DNA of 21,572 nt from Bacillota bacterium (GTDB lineage Bacteria > Bacillota > Clostridia > Oscillospirales > Oscillospiraceae): contig JAEXWS010000201.1 of the NCBI GenBank assembly GCA_023406225.1, positions 1 to 21,572 of the forward strand, in the 5' to 3' direction. The notes under the pieces are model-generated. The model searched no databases and was not told the origin of the DNA. It saw only the letters and a program-made list of their open reading frames with translations. How positions within the stretch are numbered: position 1 is the stretch's first letter; every line of letters begins with the position of its first letter. Shown piece by piece: positions 12,789 to 20,069 of the stretch. The translations under genes were made by a program, and so were the position numbers.

Positions 12789-13157
12789 ATGGACAAAGAA
12801 CTGCATTTGAAGCTGACCGTCCGGCTGTATACGGACGACCACCGGCGCTGCTTCGGCCCCGGCATCGCCACGCTGCTCTCCCGGGTGCGGGAGCGCCGCT
12901 CCCTGCGGGCGGCGGCGCTGTCCATGGAGATGGCCTATTCCAAGGCGTGGCGCATCATCCGCACGGCGGAGGAGGTGTTCGGCTGCAAGCTCCTCTCCTC
13001 CACCATCGGCGGGCAGAACGGCGGCGGCGCGGTGCTGACCGCCGAGGCGGAGCGGCTGCTGGCGGCCTATGAAGCCTACTGCGCCGACGTGGAGGCCTAC
13101 GCCCAGGCGCGGTTTGAGGAGTCCTTCGGCTTTTACCGGGACCTGGACAGGCGCTGA
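12789..13157 (+). CDS. ModE/LysR-type winged-helix DNA-binding protein without a sensor domain
   Basis: A 122-residue protein. The start ATG at 12789 follows AGGAAG. Residues 23-75 (GPGIATLLSRVRERRSLRAA ... SYSK-like MAYSKAWRIIRTAEEVFGCKL ... GGQNGGGAVLTAEAERLL) match the N-terminal winged helix of the molybdate regulator ModE, including the GGxxGGGxxLTxxG-like wing. The molybdate-binding TOBE part is absent, as in many short clostridial ModE-like proteins. It stands alone, divergent from the Fe-S aldo/keto reductase, whose transcription it may control; that is inference. No mod or molybdopterin genes are in the window. A bidirectional terminator lies between it and the convergent pilin gene. 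Confidence 0.8.
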   Translation: MDKELHLKLTVRLYTDDHRRCFGPGIATLLSRVRERRSLRAAALSMEMAYSKAWRIIRTAEEVFGCKLLSSTIGGQNGGGAVLTAEAERLLAAYEAYCADVEAYAQARFEESFGFYRDLDRR

Positions 13158-13167
13158 ACAGGGAAAA

Positions 13168-13196
13168 AGAGACGGCGGTTTATACCGCCGTCTTCT
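13168..13196. terminator. Bidirectional terminator between convergent genes
   Basis: GACGGCGGT (13171-13179) and ACCGCCGTC (13184-13192) form a stem with a TTAT loop. It is flanked by AAAAAGA on the left and TTCTTT on the right, giving U-rich tails in both directions. It separates the ModE-like and pilin-like genes. Confidence 0.88.
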
Positions 13197-13919
13197 TTAT
13201 TTGCTGATCTGGGGCGGTTCGCCCATGGGCTCCACCTGGTCTTGGATGTCCGCCCAGCCCTTGTTGGCAAACTGGAACGTCTTTGCGTTCTTCGTTTGAT
13301 ACCAGGTCCCGCCGTAATAGAAGTAGGCGGCGTTCCAGTTGCCGCCGTAGCCGGAGTTGGTGTTGGCGAAGAGATAGACGTCGTGGGAGGCGTCTGTGCC
13401 GTATGCGTCCACATAGGGCTGCACATAGAGGGTGGTCCCTCCGGCCTGGAAGGTGGGCCATCCCCCGTACTGCAGGTAGTAGTATTTCCGAAGCATGTCG
13501 TTGGTGCCGCCCTTGTCCACCGCCTGGAGCAGCTCCTTCTGGAAATTCTCATCGTTGAAGCGGCTGCAATAGTCCGTGTAGATCTCGATCATCGTCAGGT
13601 CCGGCGAGCTGTGGACCGTGCAGGAAACGGTGATGACGCCGGTGCGCTCCTCCATGGAATAGGAGATTTTCCCTCCGGAGGGGCAGGTGTACTCCGCCCC
13701 GTGGTCCCGGTATGTATCCGCCACGGCGTCCCGGCCCTCCGTCATGTACGTCACGGACAGCAACCCCTTCAAGGACCGGCGGTTGGCGGCGCAGGCGGCC
13801 TCCCGGCTCCGGTCCAGGGACCCGGTAAAAATGGGGATCGCCACAGCCGCAAGGATGCCGATGAGGGCCACCACGATCAGCATCTCCATCAGGGTAAAGC
13901 CCCCGCGGCGTCTTTTCAT
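13197..13919 (-). CDS. Type IV pilin-like (prepilin) protein
   Basis: A 240-residue protein with a class III prepilin leader: RRRGG then FTLMEMLIVVALIGIL. Cleavage is expected after G7, giving Phe1 and Glu5 (E12 of the precursor) in the mature protein, with a hydrophobic assembly helix to about residue 31. The remaining 210 residues form an exported globular domain rich in Tyr, Gly and Asn towards the end. It would be processed by a prepilin peptidase and displayed at the membrane or in a pilus/pseudopilus. No assembly ATPase, peptidase or other pilins are in the window, so it is an orphan. GAGAGGTGGAG precedes the ATG, and a promoter lies at 13957-13985. It resembles neither a standard major pilin nor an H-X9-DG protein clearly. 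Confidence 0.88.
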   Translation of the reverse strand: MKRRRGGFTLMEMLIVVALIGILAAVAIPIFTGSLDRSREAACAANRRSLKGLLSVTYMTEGRDAVADTYRDHGAEYTCPSGGKISYSMEERTGVITVSCTVHSSPDLTMIEIYTDYCSRFNDENFQKELLQAVDKGGTNDMLRKYYYLQYGGWPTFQAGGTTLYVQPYVDAYGTDASHDVYLFANTNSGYGGNWNAAYFYYGGTWYQTKNAKTFQFANKGWADIQDQVEPMGEPPQISK

Positions 13920-13956
13920 CGGTCTCCACCTCTCATTTTTTGCGTTCTCTCGTCAC

Positions 13957-13985
13957 AGTTTACCACGTTTTTTCAAAAATGGCAA
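13957..13985 (-). promoter_or_regulatory. Promoter of the pilin-like gene
   Basis: On the minus strand, TTGCCA (13985-13980), a 17-bp spacer and TAAACT (13962-13957). It lies in the 83-bp gap behind rsmA, so the pilin gene can be transcribed independently. Confidence 0.65.
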
Positions 13986-14002
13986 CCGACTGTATCCAAA
14001 AC

Positions 14003-14857
14003 TCATGCCTCCGCCAGCCGCTCCGCCAGCGCGGCGAAGTCCTGGAGCGTCAGCCGCTCGCCCCGCACGTCGGCGCCCAGGCCGCAGTCCGCAATGGCGG
14101 CCTGGACCCGCTCCTTCCCAAGCCCCGGCAGGGCGGAGGCCAGGGAGTTGGCCAGGGTCTTTCGCCGCAGCAAAAACGCCCCCCGCACCACCTTGAAGAA
14201 AAACGCCTCGTCCCGGACCTCCACCGCCGGACGGGGCCGCCGGACGCACCGCAGCACGGCGGAGGTCACCTTGGGCGCGGGGAGGAAGCGGTCCGGGGCC
14301 ACGTCGAAGAGGACCTCCGCCTCCATGTGGTACTGTAAAAACAGGGAGAAGGAGCCGCCGTCGGAGGACCCCTGCCGGGCCGCCAGCCGCCGGGCCACCT
14401 CCCGCTGGATGAGCACCGTCACCGTCTCAAAGCAGGGCGTCTCCACCAGCTTGGTCAAAACGGGGGTGGTGATGTTGTAGGGCAGGTTCGCGCACACGAT
14501 GGGCCGCAGCCCCTGGAATTTCTCCGCCGCCAGGGCCGCCAGGTCCATCTTCAGCGCGTCGCCGGACACGATCTCCACGTTGGGGTAGGGGGCCATCGTC
14601 TCCGCCAGCACGGGCAGCAGCGAGCGGTCCACCTCCACGGACACCACCTTCGCCGCCCGCCGGGCCAGCTCCGCCGTCAGCGGCCCGATGCCGGGGCCGA
14701 TCTCCAGCACGCCGCACCCGCCGTCCGCGCCGGAGGCCGCCGCGATGTCGCAGGGGACCTGGGGATCGATCAGAAAATTCTGCCCCATGGATTTGGAGAA
14801 GCGGAAATCGTGCCGTCCCAGCAGTTCCCGGATGGAGTCGTAGTCGCAAAGATTCAT
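14003..14857 (-). CDS. rsmA: 16S rRNA (adenine1518-N6/adenine1519-N6)-dimethyltransferase RsmA/KsgA
   Basis: A 284-residue SAM-dependent methyltransferase that dimethylates two adjacent adenines in the 3'-terminal helix of 16S rRNA during 30S assembly. Motifs are GQNFLID (25-31), the SAM-binding LEIGPGIGPLT (51-61), an acidic SAM contact in SVEVD (73-77), the catalytic NLPYNI (124-129) and QREVA (151-155). Length is usual for the family. GGAGG lies five bases before the ATG. An extended -10 promoter (TGG then TATACT) is just upstream at 14886-14891. It is often next to ribonuclease M5 or TatD genes in Firmicutes, but here is flanked by unrelated genes. Loss of this protein is classically linked to kasugamycin resistance. 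Confidence 0.96.
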   Translation of the reverse strand: MNLCDYDSIRELLGRHDFRFSKSMGQNFLIDPQVPCDIAAASGADGGCGVLEIGPGIGPLTAELARRAAKVVSVEVDRSLLPVLAETMAPYPNVEIVSGDALKMDLAALAAEKFQGLRPIVCANLPYNITTPVLTKLVETPCFETVTVLIQREVARRLAARQGSSDGGSFSLFLQYHMEAEVLFDVAPDRFLPAPKVTSAVLRCVRRPRPAVEVRDEAFFFKVVRGAFLLRRKTLANSLASALPGLGKERVQAAIADCGLGADVRGERLTLQDFAALAERLAEA

Positions 14858-14885
14858 AGGAGCCTCCGAAAAAAAGATTGCCTGT

Positions 14886-14914
14886 AGTATACCACAGCCC
14901 CGCCGGTTTGAAAA
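14886..14914 (-). promoter_or_regulatory. Promoter of rsmA
   Basis: On the minus strand, TTTTCA (14914-14909), 17 bp, and TATACT (14891-14886) preceded by a TG extended -10 dinucleotide. The -35 box is weak and the -10 strong. It is back-to-back with the yjjG promoter. Confidence 0.55.
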
Positions 14915-14920
14915 GGGGAC

Positions 14921-14949
14921 TTGCCGCCCCGCCTCACCCGTGGTAGGAT
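14921..14949 (+). promoter_or_regulatory. Promoter of the YjjG-type gene
   Basis: TTGCCG (14921-14926), 17 bp, TAGGAT (14944-14949), giving a leader of about 18 bases. Confidence 0.5.
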
Positions 14950-14973
14950 GGAAAAAACGAAAGGAGACGCTCC

Positions 14974-15660
14974 ATGCTGCAAACGATCTTCTTCGACCTG
15001 GACGACACCCTGCTGGACTTCACCCGGGCGGAGGCCGCCGCCCTCCGCCGCGCCCTGGAGGAGGCGGACGTGCCCGCCACGGACGCGGTGCTGGCGCGTT
15101 ACCACGCCGTCAACCAGCGCCAGTGGGAGTTGCTGGAGGAGGGGAAGCTCACCCGGGAGCAGGTCCTCACCACCCGCTTTGAGATCTTGTTTCAGGAGCT
15201 TGGCCTGGTCCGCTCCCCGGAGGAGGTCTGCGCCCGGTACGAGGGGTATCTGGCCCAGGGCCATTTCTTCGTCCCCGGGGCGGAGGCCCTGCTCGCGGCC
15301 CTGTCTCCCCGGTACGGCCTGTACCTTGCCTCCAACGGGGCCGCCGCCGTCCAGCGCAGCCGGCTGAAAAGCGCGGGCATCACGCCGTATTTCAAGGGGG
15401 TGTTCATCTCCGAGGAGGTGGGGTACGACAAGCCCCGCAAGGAGTTTTTCGAGAGCTGCTTCGCCGCCATCCCCGGCTTTCGCAGGGACGCGGCGGTGAT
15501 GGTGGGGGACAGCCTGACCTCCGATATCCGGGGCGGACGGAACGCGGGGCTTCGCACCTGCTGGTTCAACCCCCTGGGAAAGCCGCCGCGGCCGGACATC
15601 CGCCCGGACTATGAGATCGCCCGTCTGGAGGACCTCCCGGCCCTGCTGGACACGCTTTGA
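14974..15660 (+). CDS. yjjG: HAD-family phosphatase, YjjG-type pyrimidine 5'-nucleotidase
   Basis: A 228-residue haloacid-dehalogenase-fold hydrolase. Motif I is FFDLDDTLLDF (nucleophile D8, acid/base D10), motif II is ASNG (S120), motif III is K153 in YDKPRKEFF, and motif IV is VGDSLTSD (D179, D184). The cap-region residues QWELLEEGKLT ... TRFEILFQELG and the phrase VFISEEVGYDKP match the YjjG subfamily, which removes phosphate from non-canonical pyrimidine nucleotides and cleans the nucleotide pool. AAAGGAG lies seven bases before the ATG. It is monocistronic, divergent from rsmA and convergent with the 3D-domain gene across a shared hairpin. HAD substrate assignments are often loose, so the nucleotide role is moderate. 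Confidence 0.85.
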   Translation: MLQTIFFDLDDTLLDFTRAEAAALRRALEEADVPATDAVLARYHAVNQRQWELLEEGKLTREQVLTTRFEILFQELGLVRSPEEVCARYEGYLAQGHFFVPGAEALLAALSPRYGLYLASNGAAAVQRSRLKSAGITPYFKGVFISEEVGYDKPRKEFFESCFAAIPGFRRDAAVMVGDSLTSDIRGGRNAGLRTCWFNPLGKPPRPDIRPDYEIARLEDLPALLDTL

Positions 15661-15667
15661 ACCAGCG

Positions 15668-15701
15668 AAAAACTCCCCTGTGGGCAAAGCCCACAGGGGA
15701 G
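15668..15701. terminator. Bidirectional terminator between yjjG and the 3D-domain gene
   Basis: CTCCCCTGTGGGC (15673-15685) and its exact complement (15689-15701) flank an AAA loop. On the minus strand the stem is followed by TTTTT, a good terminator for the 3D-domain gene. The plus-strand side has a weaker tail. Confidence 0.85.
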
Positions 15702-15726
15702 AAACCGCTTTTCGGGGAGGGAACGC

Positions 15727-16755
15727 TCAGTCCAGGATATAGACGTTGCAGCTCCTGCGGCCGAAGTTGATGCACTGCTCATAGGTGTCGTAATAGAGGT
15801 CCACCTTGTTGCCCCGGACGCCGGTATCCTCGGCCACGGCCAGACCGTACACCACGCTGCCGTCGGCGGCGGCGATATACATCCGGGTGCCCAGGGGGAT
15901 CACGTTCTTGTCCACGGCCACGGTGCCCACCTGGACGAAGGTGCCGGTGGCGGTGGTGTAGTCCGCGCCGCCGTACCCGGCGGTGTAGGCGGTGGCGGTC
16001 ATGCTCTTCACGCCGGAGAAGGACAGCGTGGCCCCGGACTGGAAGGTTAAAACGCCGCTTCCGTCCGCGTTTTTGGAGACGCTGGCGATGCGGTCGGCGG
16101 AGGAGACGGCGGCGGCCGCGGTGCCGTATTCCACGATCTCGTCCACGGCGGAGCTGTCCAGCTCCTCCACGAACTGGCGGGAGACCAGCTCGCCGCCGGA
16201 CCACACCACCTCATAAACGGCGGTGCGCACGCCGTCGGCTCCGGCCTGGACCACCTGTTCCACGCCCTCGGCCAGCGCCGGGTTCGCCACCCGCACGGTC
16301 TGATACTGCACGGTCTCCCGCACCTGGTCGTAATAGGTAAGCTGGTCGTCCACGGTCAGGACCGCGCCGTCGCCGGAGAGGTCCACGGCCACCATGTCCA
16401 GGGGAGAGAGCTCGATGTGCAGGCGGCCCAGCAGGGCAGAGACGGTCTCCCGCCGCGCCTGGACGGACAGGGAGGCCCCGCCGTGGTTCACGGTGACGGT
16501 CTGGCCGGGGGCCAGGGTCACGTCGTAGCCGGTGCTGCCGGTGGTCACGTAGACCAGCTGGGAGGACAGGTCCTCCACCTGGGCGCCGCCGTCCAGCACG
16601 ATGGCGGCGTCGTCCTCCCCGGTGAGGATATAGAGGGCGGCGGCGTGGTCCATGGTGATCCAGCTCACGCTGGTCGCGGCCAGCAGAGCGAAAACGGCCA
16701 GGCCGTGCCGCCTCCAGAGCAGATGCAGTTTTTTCCGCAAGTCGTGACTGTTCAA
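15727..16755 (-). CDS. Cell-wall-associated protein with G5 and 3D domains (YabE/YocH-like)
   Basis: A protein of 342 residues from TTG 16755, or 344 from ATG 16761. AGGAGG ends one base before the ATG, too close to use, but seven bases before the in-frame TTG, so TTG is favoured. A short basic N-terminus is followed by one membrane segment (AVFALLAATSVSWI). Next come DUF348-like stretches, a G5 domain (about 140-215) and a C-terminal 3D domain (about 252-342) with its three aspartates in VAVDKNVIPLGT, AEDTGVRG and KVDLYYD. 3D domains resemble lytic transglycosylase MltA cores, so the protein probably remodels peptidoglycan outside the membrane. It has a consensus promoter and a leader of about 100 bases with pairing potential. 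Confidence 0.88.
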   Translation of the reverse strand: MNSHDLRKKLHLLWRRHGLAVFALLAATSVSWITMDHAAALYILTGEDDAAIVLDGGAQVEDLSSQLVYVTTGSTGYDVTLAPGQTVTVNHGGASLSVQARRETVSALLGRLHIELSPLDMVAVDLSGDGAVLTVDDQLTYYDQVRETVQYQTVRVANPALAEGVEQVVQAGADGVRTAVYEVVWSGGELVSRQFVEELDSSAVDEIVEYGTAAAAVSSADRIASVSKNADGSGVLTFQSGATLSFSGVKSMTATAYTAGYGGADYTTATGTFVQVGTVAVDKNVIPLGTRMYIAAADGSVVYGLAVAEDTGVRGNKVDLYYDTYEQCINFGRRSCNVYILD

Positions 16756-16761
16756 ATTCAT

Positions 16762-16870
16762 ACCTCCTGAAGGGTCTTTCAGGCCCAGTTTTCCCCGTTT
16801 CCGCCAGGCGCATCCAGGCGCCGCGGCGGGGATGAAACAACTTGTAACTTTTGTTACCGGCTGAAAAACT
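16762..16870 (-). promoter_or_regulatory. Structured leader RNA of the 3D-domain gene
   Basis: Reading on the minus strand, the transcript begins with AGTTTTTC, which can pair with GGAAAACT near the ribosome site (16783-16792 with 16865-16874 at DNA level). Inside are a GTAAC/AAAA/GTTAC hairpin (16844-16857) and a GC-rich CCCCG ... CGGGG stem. The 3' end runs into the AGGAGG site. The fold suggests a cis-regulatory RNA, but it does not match a riboswitch class I can name. Confidence 0.4.
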
Positions 16871-16876
16871 GGGCTC

Positions 16877-16905
16877 AGTATACACCTGCCTCCCACTTTT
16901 GTCAA
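16877..16905 (-). promoter_or_regulatory. Consensus promoter of the 3D-domain gene
   Basis: On the minus strand, TTGACA (16905-16900), a 17-bp spacer and TATACT (16882-16877), with a predicted start near 16870. Confidence 0.85.
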
Positions 16906-17024
16906 GTTTTTAGGGCAGCGGCGGTATTATGTCCCCCACTTTTGACGATTTGCGGCCAAATTGGACTGGAATAAACTGTAAGCGCCAACAAAAAGGTAAC
17001 AAAACGGTGACACGCCTGCGGCGG

Positions 17025-17071
17025 AAAACCGCCCCTGTACCGGATCTCCGGGATACAGGGGCGGTTTTTTT
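17025..17071. terminator. Bidirectional terminator after copZ
   Basis: CCGCCCCTGTA (17029-17039) and TACAGGGGCGG (17054-17064) are extended by AAAA/TTTT. It ends the minus-strand copper operon 23 bp after the copZ stop. The plus-strand side has seven Ts, although no plus-strand gene precedes it. Confidence 0.85.
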
Positions 17072-17093
17072 CAAAAAGCAGGTCTTTTGAAAC

Positions 17094-17291
17094 TTATTTT
17101 TGGACTTCCGGCGTAAAGCCCAGATCCTCCAGCTCCTCCACGGCGGTCTTGACGCAGTGTTCGCAGCCGTCGATGGAAACGGTCTTGTCCGCCAGACTGA
17201 CCTGGAAGTGAAGCTCCGCTCCGGTCAGGGCGTTGGTGATGCGCTTCACGCAGTTTTCGCACATCATGTCGGGTACGGAAATGGTCGTCAT
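17094..17291 (-). CDS. copZ: CopZ-like copper chaperone (heavy-metal-associated domain)
   Basis: A 65-residue single HMA domain (beta-alpha-beta-beta-alpha-beta) starting MTTISVPDMMCENCVKRI. The metal site is the MCENC loop (C11, C14). A second CEHC pair near residues 43-46 (DGCEHCVKT) is unusual for CopZ and may bind additional metal. It binds cytoplasmic Cu(I) and would pass it to the CopA ATPase or to CsoR. It is the last gene of the copA-csoR-copZ operon, 26 bp behind csoR, with AAGGAGG eight bases before the ATG. Length is normal for the family. Confidence 0.85.
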   Translation of the reverse strand: MTTISVPDMMCENCVKRITNALTGAELHFQVSLADKTVSIDGCEHCVKTAVEELEDLGFTPEVQK

Positions 17292-17317
17292 CGTGTGTGC
17301 CTCCTTGTTTTGTCGGT

Positions 17318-17698
17318 TTATTTCATCAGCTTCTGGATGGTGTTCACCAGCTCGTCCACCGCCTCCAGCCTGCCCGCTTGGATGTCCCGCACCACGCAGG
17401 TATGGATGTGGCTGCTCAAAAGCTCTTTGGAAAAGGCGTTCAGCGCCGACTGGATGGCGGAGACCTGGGTGAGGATGTCCGTGCAGTAGGCCTCCTTTTC
17501 CACCATGCCCCGCACGCCCCGGACCTGTCCCTCGATGCGGTTGAGCCGCCGCAGCAGGGCTTCGTACTCGGTGGATTCCCGGTGCTTCTGGCGGCGCTGC
17601 TCCGCCAGCGCCGCCGTCCGGATCTCCGCGATGATGTCCGCCGCGTTGTACAGGCCGTCCTCGTCGGGCTGGACCGGATGGACGTCAAACGGTTCCAT
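17318..17698 (-). CDS. csoR: CsoR-family copper-sensing repressor
   Basis: A 126-residue all-helical repressor. The core starts at about residue 43 (EYEALLRRLNRIEGQVRGV), the family signature. The Cu(I) ligands are C72, H97 and C101, with exactly the C-x24-H-x3-C spacing of copper-type CsoR. Apo-CsoR binds GC-rich pseudo-palindromes and releases DNA on binding Cu(I). Two matching operators lie at the copA promoter, so the operon autoregulates. The N-terminal extension of about 40 residues is longer than in short CsoR proteins. AAGGAGG precedes the ATG. The gene lies 65 bp behind copA and 26 bp before copZ. Confidence 0.92.
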   Translation of the reverse strand: MEPFDVHPVQPDEDGLYNAADIIAEIRTAALAEQRRQKHRESTEYEALLRRLNRIEGQVRGVRGMVEKEAYCTDILTQVSAIQSALNAFSKELLSSHIHTCVVRDIQAGRLEAVDELVNTIQKLMK

Positions 17699-17763
17699 AA
17701 AATCGGCCTCCTTCTTTTAATATGAGTGTTCCCGTTGAAAAGCGCCTTTGCAAAAACGCCGCC

Positions 17764-20013
17764 TCACAGTTTGCTGCGGCCCAGCCGCAGGGCGTTGCCC
17801 ACCACGCACACGGAGCTGAGGGACATGGCCGCCCCCGCGAACATGGGGGAGAGCAGCGGCCCGCCGAAGAGGTAGAGAAGGCCCGCCGCGATGGGGATGC
17901 CCACGGTGTTGTAGCAAAAGGCCCAGAACAGGTTCTGCTTGATGTCCCGCAGGGTCAGGCGGCTCAGGCGGATGGCCCGGCTCACGTCCTCCAGATCGTC
18001 CCGCATAAGCACGATGTCGGCGGACTCGATGGCGATGTCGCTGCCGCCGCCGATGGCGCAGCCCACGTCCGCGGTGGTCAGGGCCGGGGCGTCGTTGATG
18101 CCGTCGCCCACCATCATCACGGTGCGGCCCTGGGCCTTGAGCCGCTCCACCACCCCGGCCTTCTCCTCGGGCAGCACCTCCGCGATCACCTCATCCACGC
18201 CCACCAGGGCGCCGATGTGGTCCGCCGCCGCCCGGTTGTCCCCGGTGAGCAGCACCGTGCGGATGCCCGCCTCCCGCATCCGTTGGACGGCGGCGGCGCT
18301 GGTGTCCTTCACCGGGTCCGCCACGCTGATGAGGCCCAGCAAAACGCCGCCCCGGGCGAAATACATGGGGGTCTGGCCCTGGGCGGCCAGCCGCTCCGCG
18401 TCCGCCCGCAGGGGGGCGGTCTCCACGCCGCCCTCCTCCAGCAGCCGCCGGTTGCCCGCCAGCACGGTCTCGCCCTCCAGGGAGGCCCGCAGGCCCCGGC
18501 CGGAGAGGTTTTCAAAGGTCTCGGGCCGCTTGGCCCCGCCAAGGCCGCGCGCCTGGGCGCAGGCCGTGATGGCGGCGGCCAGGGGATGGCCGCTGACGGA
18601 CTCCACCGCCGCGGCGGTCTCCAGCAGCGCGGCCTCGCCGCACCGGTAGGGGACCACCTCCGTCACGGCGGGGGACCCCAGGGTGACGGTGCCGGTCTTG
18701 TCCAGCACCACGGTATCCACGCTGTGGGTGATCTCCAGGATCTCGCCGGAGCGGATCAGGATGCCGTGTCTGGCTCCCAGCCCCGTGCCCACCATGATGG
18801 CGGTGGGGGTGGCCAGGCCAAGGGCGCAGGGGCAGGCGATGACCAGGACGGAGGTGAACACCCGCAGCACGAAGGAGAAGGGCTGGCCCGCCGCGGCCCA
18901 GCCGGCGGCGGAGAGCAGCGCCACGCCCATCACCACCGGCACGAACACCCCCGCCACCTTGTCGGCGGTCTTGGAGATGGGGGCCTTCCGGCCCTGGGCG
19001 TCCTCCACGAAGCGGATGATGCGGGCCAGGGTGGCGTCCTCCCCGGTGCGGGTCACGGTGACGTACAGCGCGCCGTTCATGTTCACGCTCCCGCCGATCA
19101 CCTCGCTGCCCGGGCTCTTTTCAACAGGCAGGCTCTCGCCGGTGAGCATAGCCTCGTTCACGCTGCTCTCGCCGCCGGTCACCGTCCCGTCGGCGGGGAC
19201 CCGGGCCCCGGGCTTCACCAAAACGGCGTCTCCCGGCTTCAGGCTCCTGGTGGGCACCTCCCGGCCGTCCGCCGCCAGAATTGCGGTGTCCGGGGCCAGC
19301 TGCATCAGGGCGGTGATGGCGCCCTTTGTCTTTTGCATGTTCCGGCTCTCCAGAAATTTGCCCAGGGAGACCAGCGTCAGCACCACGGCGGCGGACTCAT
19401 AGTACAGGTTGTGGACGTAGGCGTGGGGCTCGTCGGAGATGAGGAAGGTCATCGCCACGCTGTAGACGAAGGAGCAGGCCGCGCCGATGGCCACCAGGGA
19501 GTCCATGTTGGGGTTCCGGTTCCACAGGGCCTTGAAGCCGCCGGTGAAGAAGTGCCGCCCGCAGTAGAGCACGGGAACGGTCAAAAGAAGCTGCAAAACG
19601 GCGAAGTTCACCGGGTGGGTGTCCATGGAAAACAGGTCCGGCATGGGCAGCCCCGGCAGGCCGAAGGGCAGCATCTGCCCCATGGAGACATACAGCAGCG
19701 CCGCGGAGAACACCGCCGCCGTGACAAGCTCCAGCTTTTTCCGGCGGTAGGCCGCCGCCTCCGCGTCCCCGGCGTCCGGTCCGGCCGCCGTCTTTTCCTG
19801 TGCGTGGAGCGCCGCGCCGAAGCCCGCCTTCTCCACCTTGGCCACGATCTGCTCCGGTTGGACCTGGGTCTCGTCGTAGGAGATGGTCATGACACCGGTG
19901 GTCAAATTCACGTCGCTCCGCTCCACGCCCGCCAGCTTCCGCGTCACCTTTTCCACCGACGCGCTGCACGCGGCGCAGTGCATGCCGCTGATGTCGTATT
20001 TTTCCTCCCGCAT
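17764..20013 (-). CDS. copA: Copper-exporting P1B-type ATPase CopA
   Basis: A 749-residue membrane ATPase exporting Cu(I). It has one N-terminal HMA domain with GMHCAAC (C13, C16), eight expected membrane helices, TGES (291-294) in the actuator domain, and the transport motif CPC (394-396). The phosphorylation site is DKTGT (D438), followed by SGHPLA (474-479, where most relatives have SEHPL), GDGIND (636-641), the conserved YN (701-702) and MSLSS (730-734), the P1B-1 copper signature. AAAGGAGG lies upstream of the ATG. It is the first gene of the copA-csoR-copZ operon, under a promoter with two CsoR operators. The Gly in SGHPLA is a tolerated but less common variant. Confidence 0.96.
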   Translation of the reverse strand: MREEKYDISGMHCAACSASVEKVTRKLAGVERSDVNLTTGVMTISYDETQVQPEQIVAKVEKAGFGAALHAQEKTAAGPDAGDAEAAAYRRKKLELVTAAVFSAALLYVSMGQMLPFGLPGLPMPDLFSMDTHPVNFAVLQLLLTVPVLYCGRHFFTGGFKALWNRNPNMDSLVAIGAACSFVYSVAMTFLISDEPHAYVHNLYYESAAVVLTLVSLGKFLESRNMQKTKGAITALMQLAPDTAILAADGREVPTRSLKPGDAVLVKPGARVPADGTVTGGESSVNEAMLTGESLPVEKSPGSEVIGGSVNMNGALYVTVTRTGEDATLARIIRFVEDAQGRKAPISKTADKVAGVFVPVVMGVALLSAAGWAAAGQPFSFVLRVFTSVLVIACPCALGLATPTAIMVGTGLGARHGILIRSGEILEITHSVDTVVLDKTGTVTLGSPAVTEVVPYRCGEAALLETAAAVESVSGHPLAAAITACAQARGLGGAKRPETFENLSGRGLRASLEGETVLAGNRRLLEEGGVETAPLRADAERLAAQGQTPMYFARGGVLLGLISVADPVKDTSAAAVQRMREAGIRTVLLTGDNRAAADHIGALVGVDEVIAEVLPEEKAGVVERLKAQGRTVMMVGDGINDAPALTTADVGCAIGGGSDIAIESADIVLMRDDLEDVSRAIRLSRLTLRDIKQNLFWAFCYNTVGIPIAAGLLYLFGGPLLSPMFAGAAMSLSSVCVVGNALRLGRSKL

Positions 20014-20037
20014 GGGGACCTCCTTTTTCCGGGGAAT

Positions 20038-20054
20038 ATACCCCCCGGGGGTAT
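20038..20054. promoter_or_regulatory. CsoR operator, leader-proximal site
   Basis: ATACCCCC-C-GGGGGTAT, a perfect 8+1+8 dyad matching the CsoR consensus, lies between the copA transcription start (near 20063) and the ribosome site. Bound repressor here would block elongation or clearance. Confidence 0.85.
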
Positions 20055-20069
20055 TTTCTGCTTGCCCTG

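Noticed and set aside
16843..16857. WalR (YycF) box upstream of the 3D-domain gene
   Set aside because: TGTAAC and TGTTAC half-sites are present, but the spacer is 3 rather than 5 bases, and they fall in a hairpin downstream of the transcription start.
16762..16870. c-di-AMP (ydaO) riboswitch before the 3D-domain gene
   Set aside because: The conserved ydaO core sequences could not be found; only generic pairing is visible.
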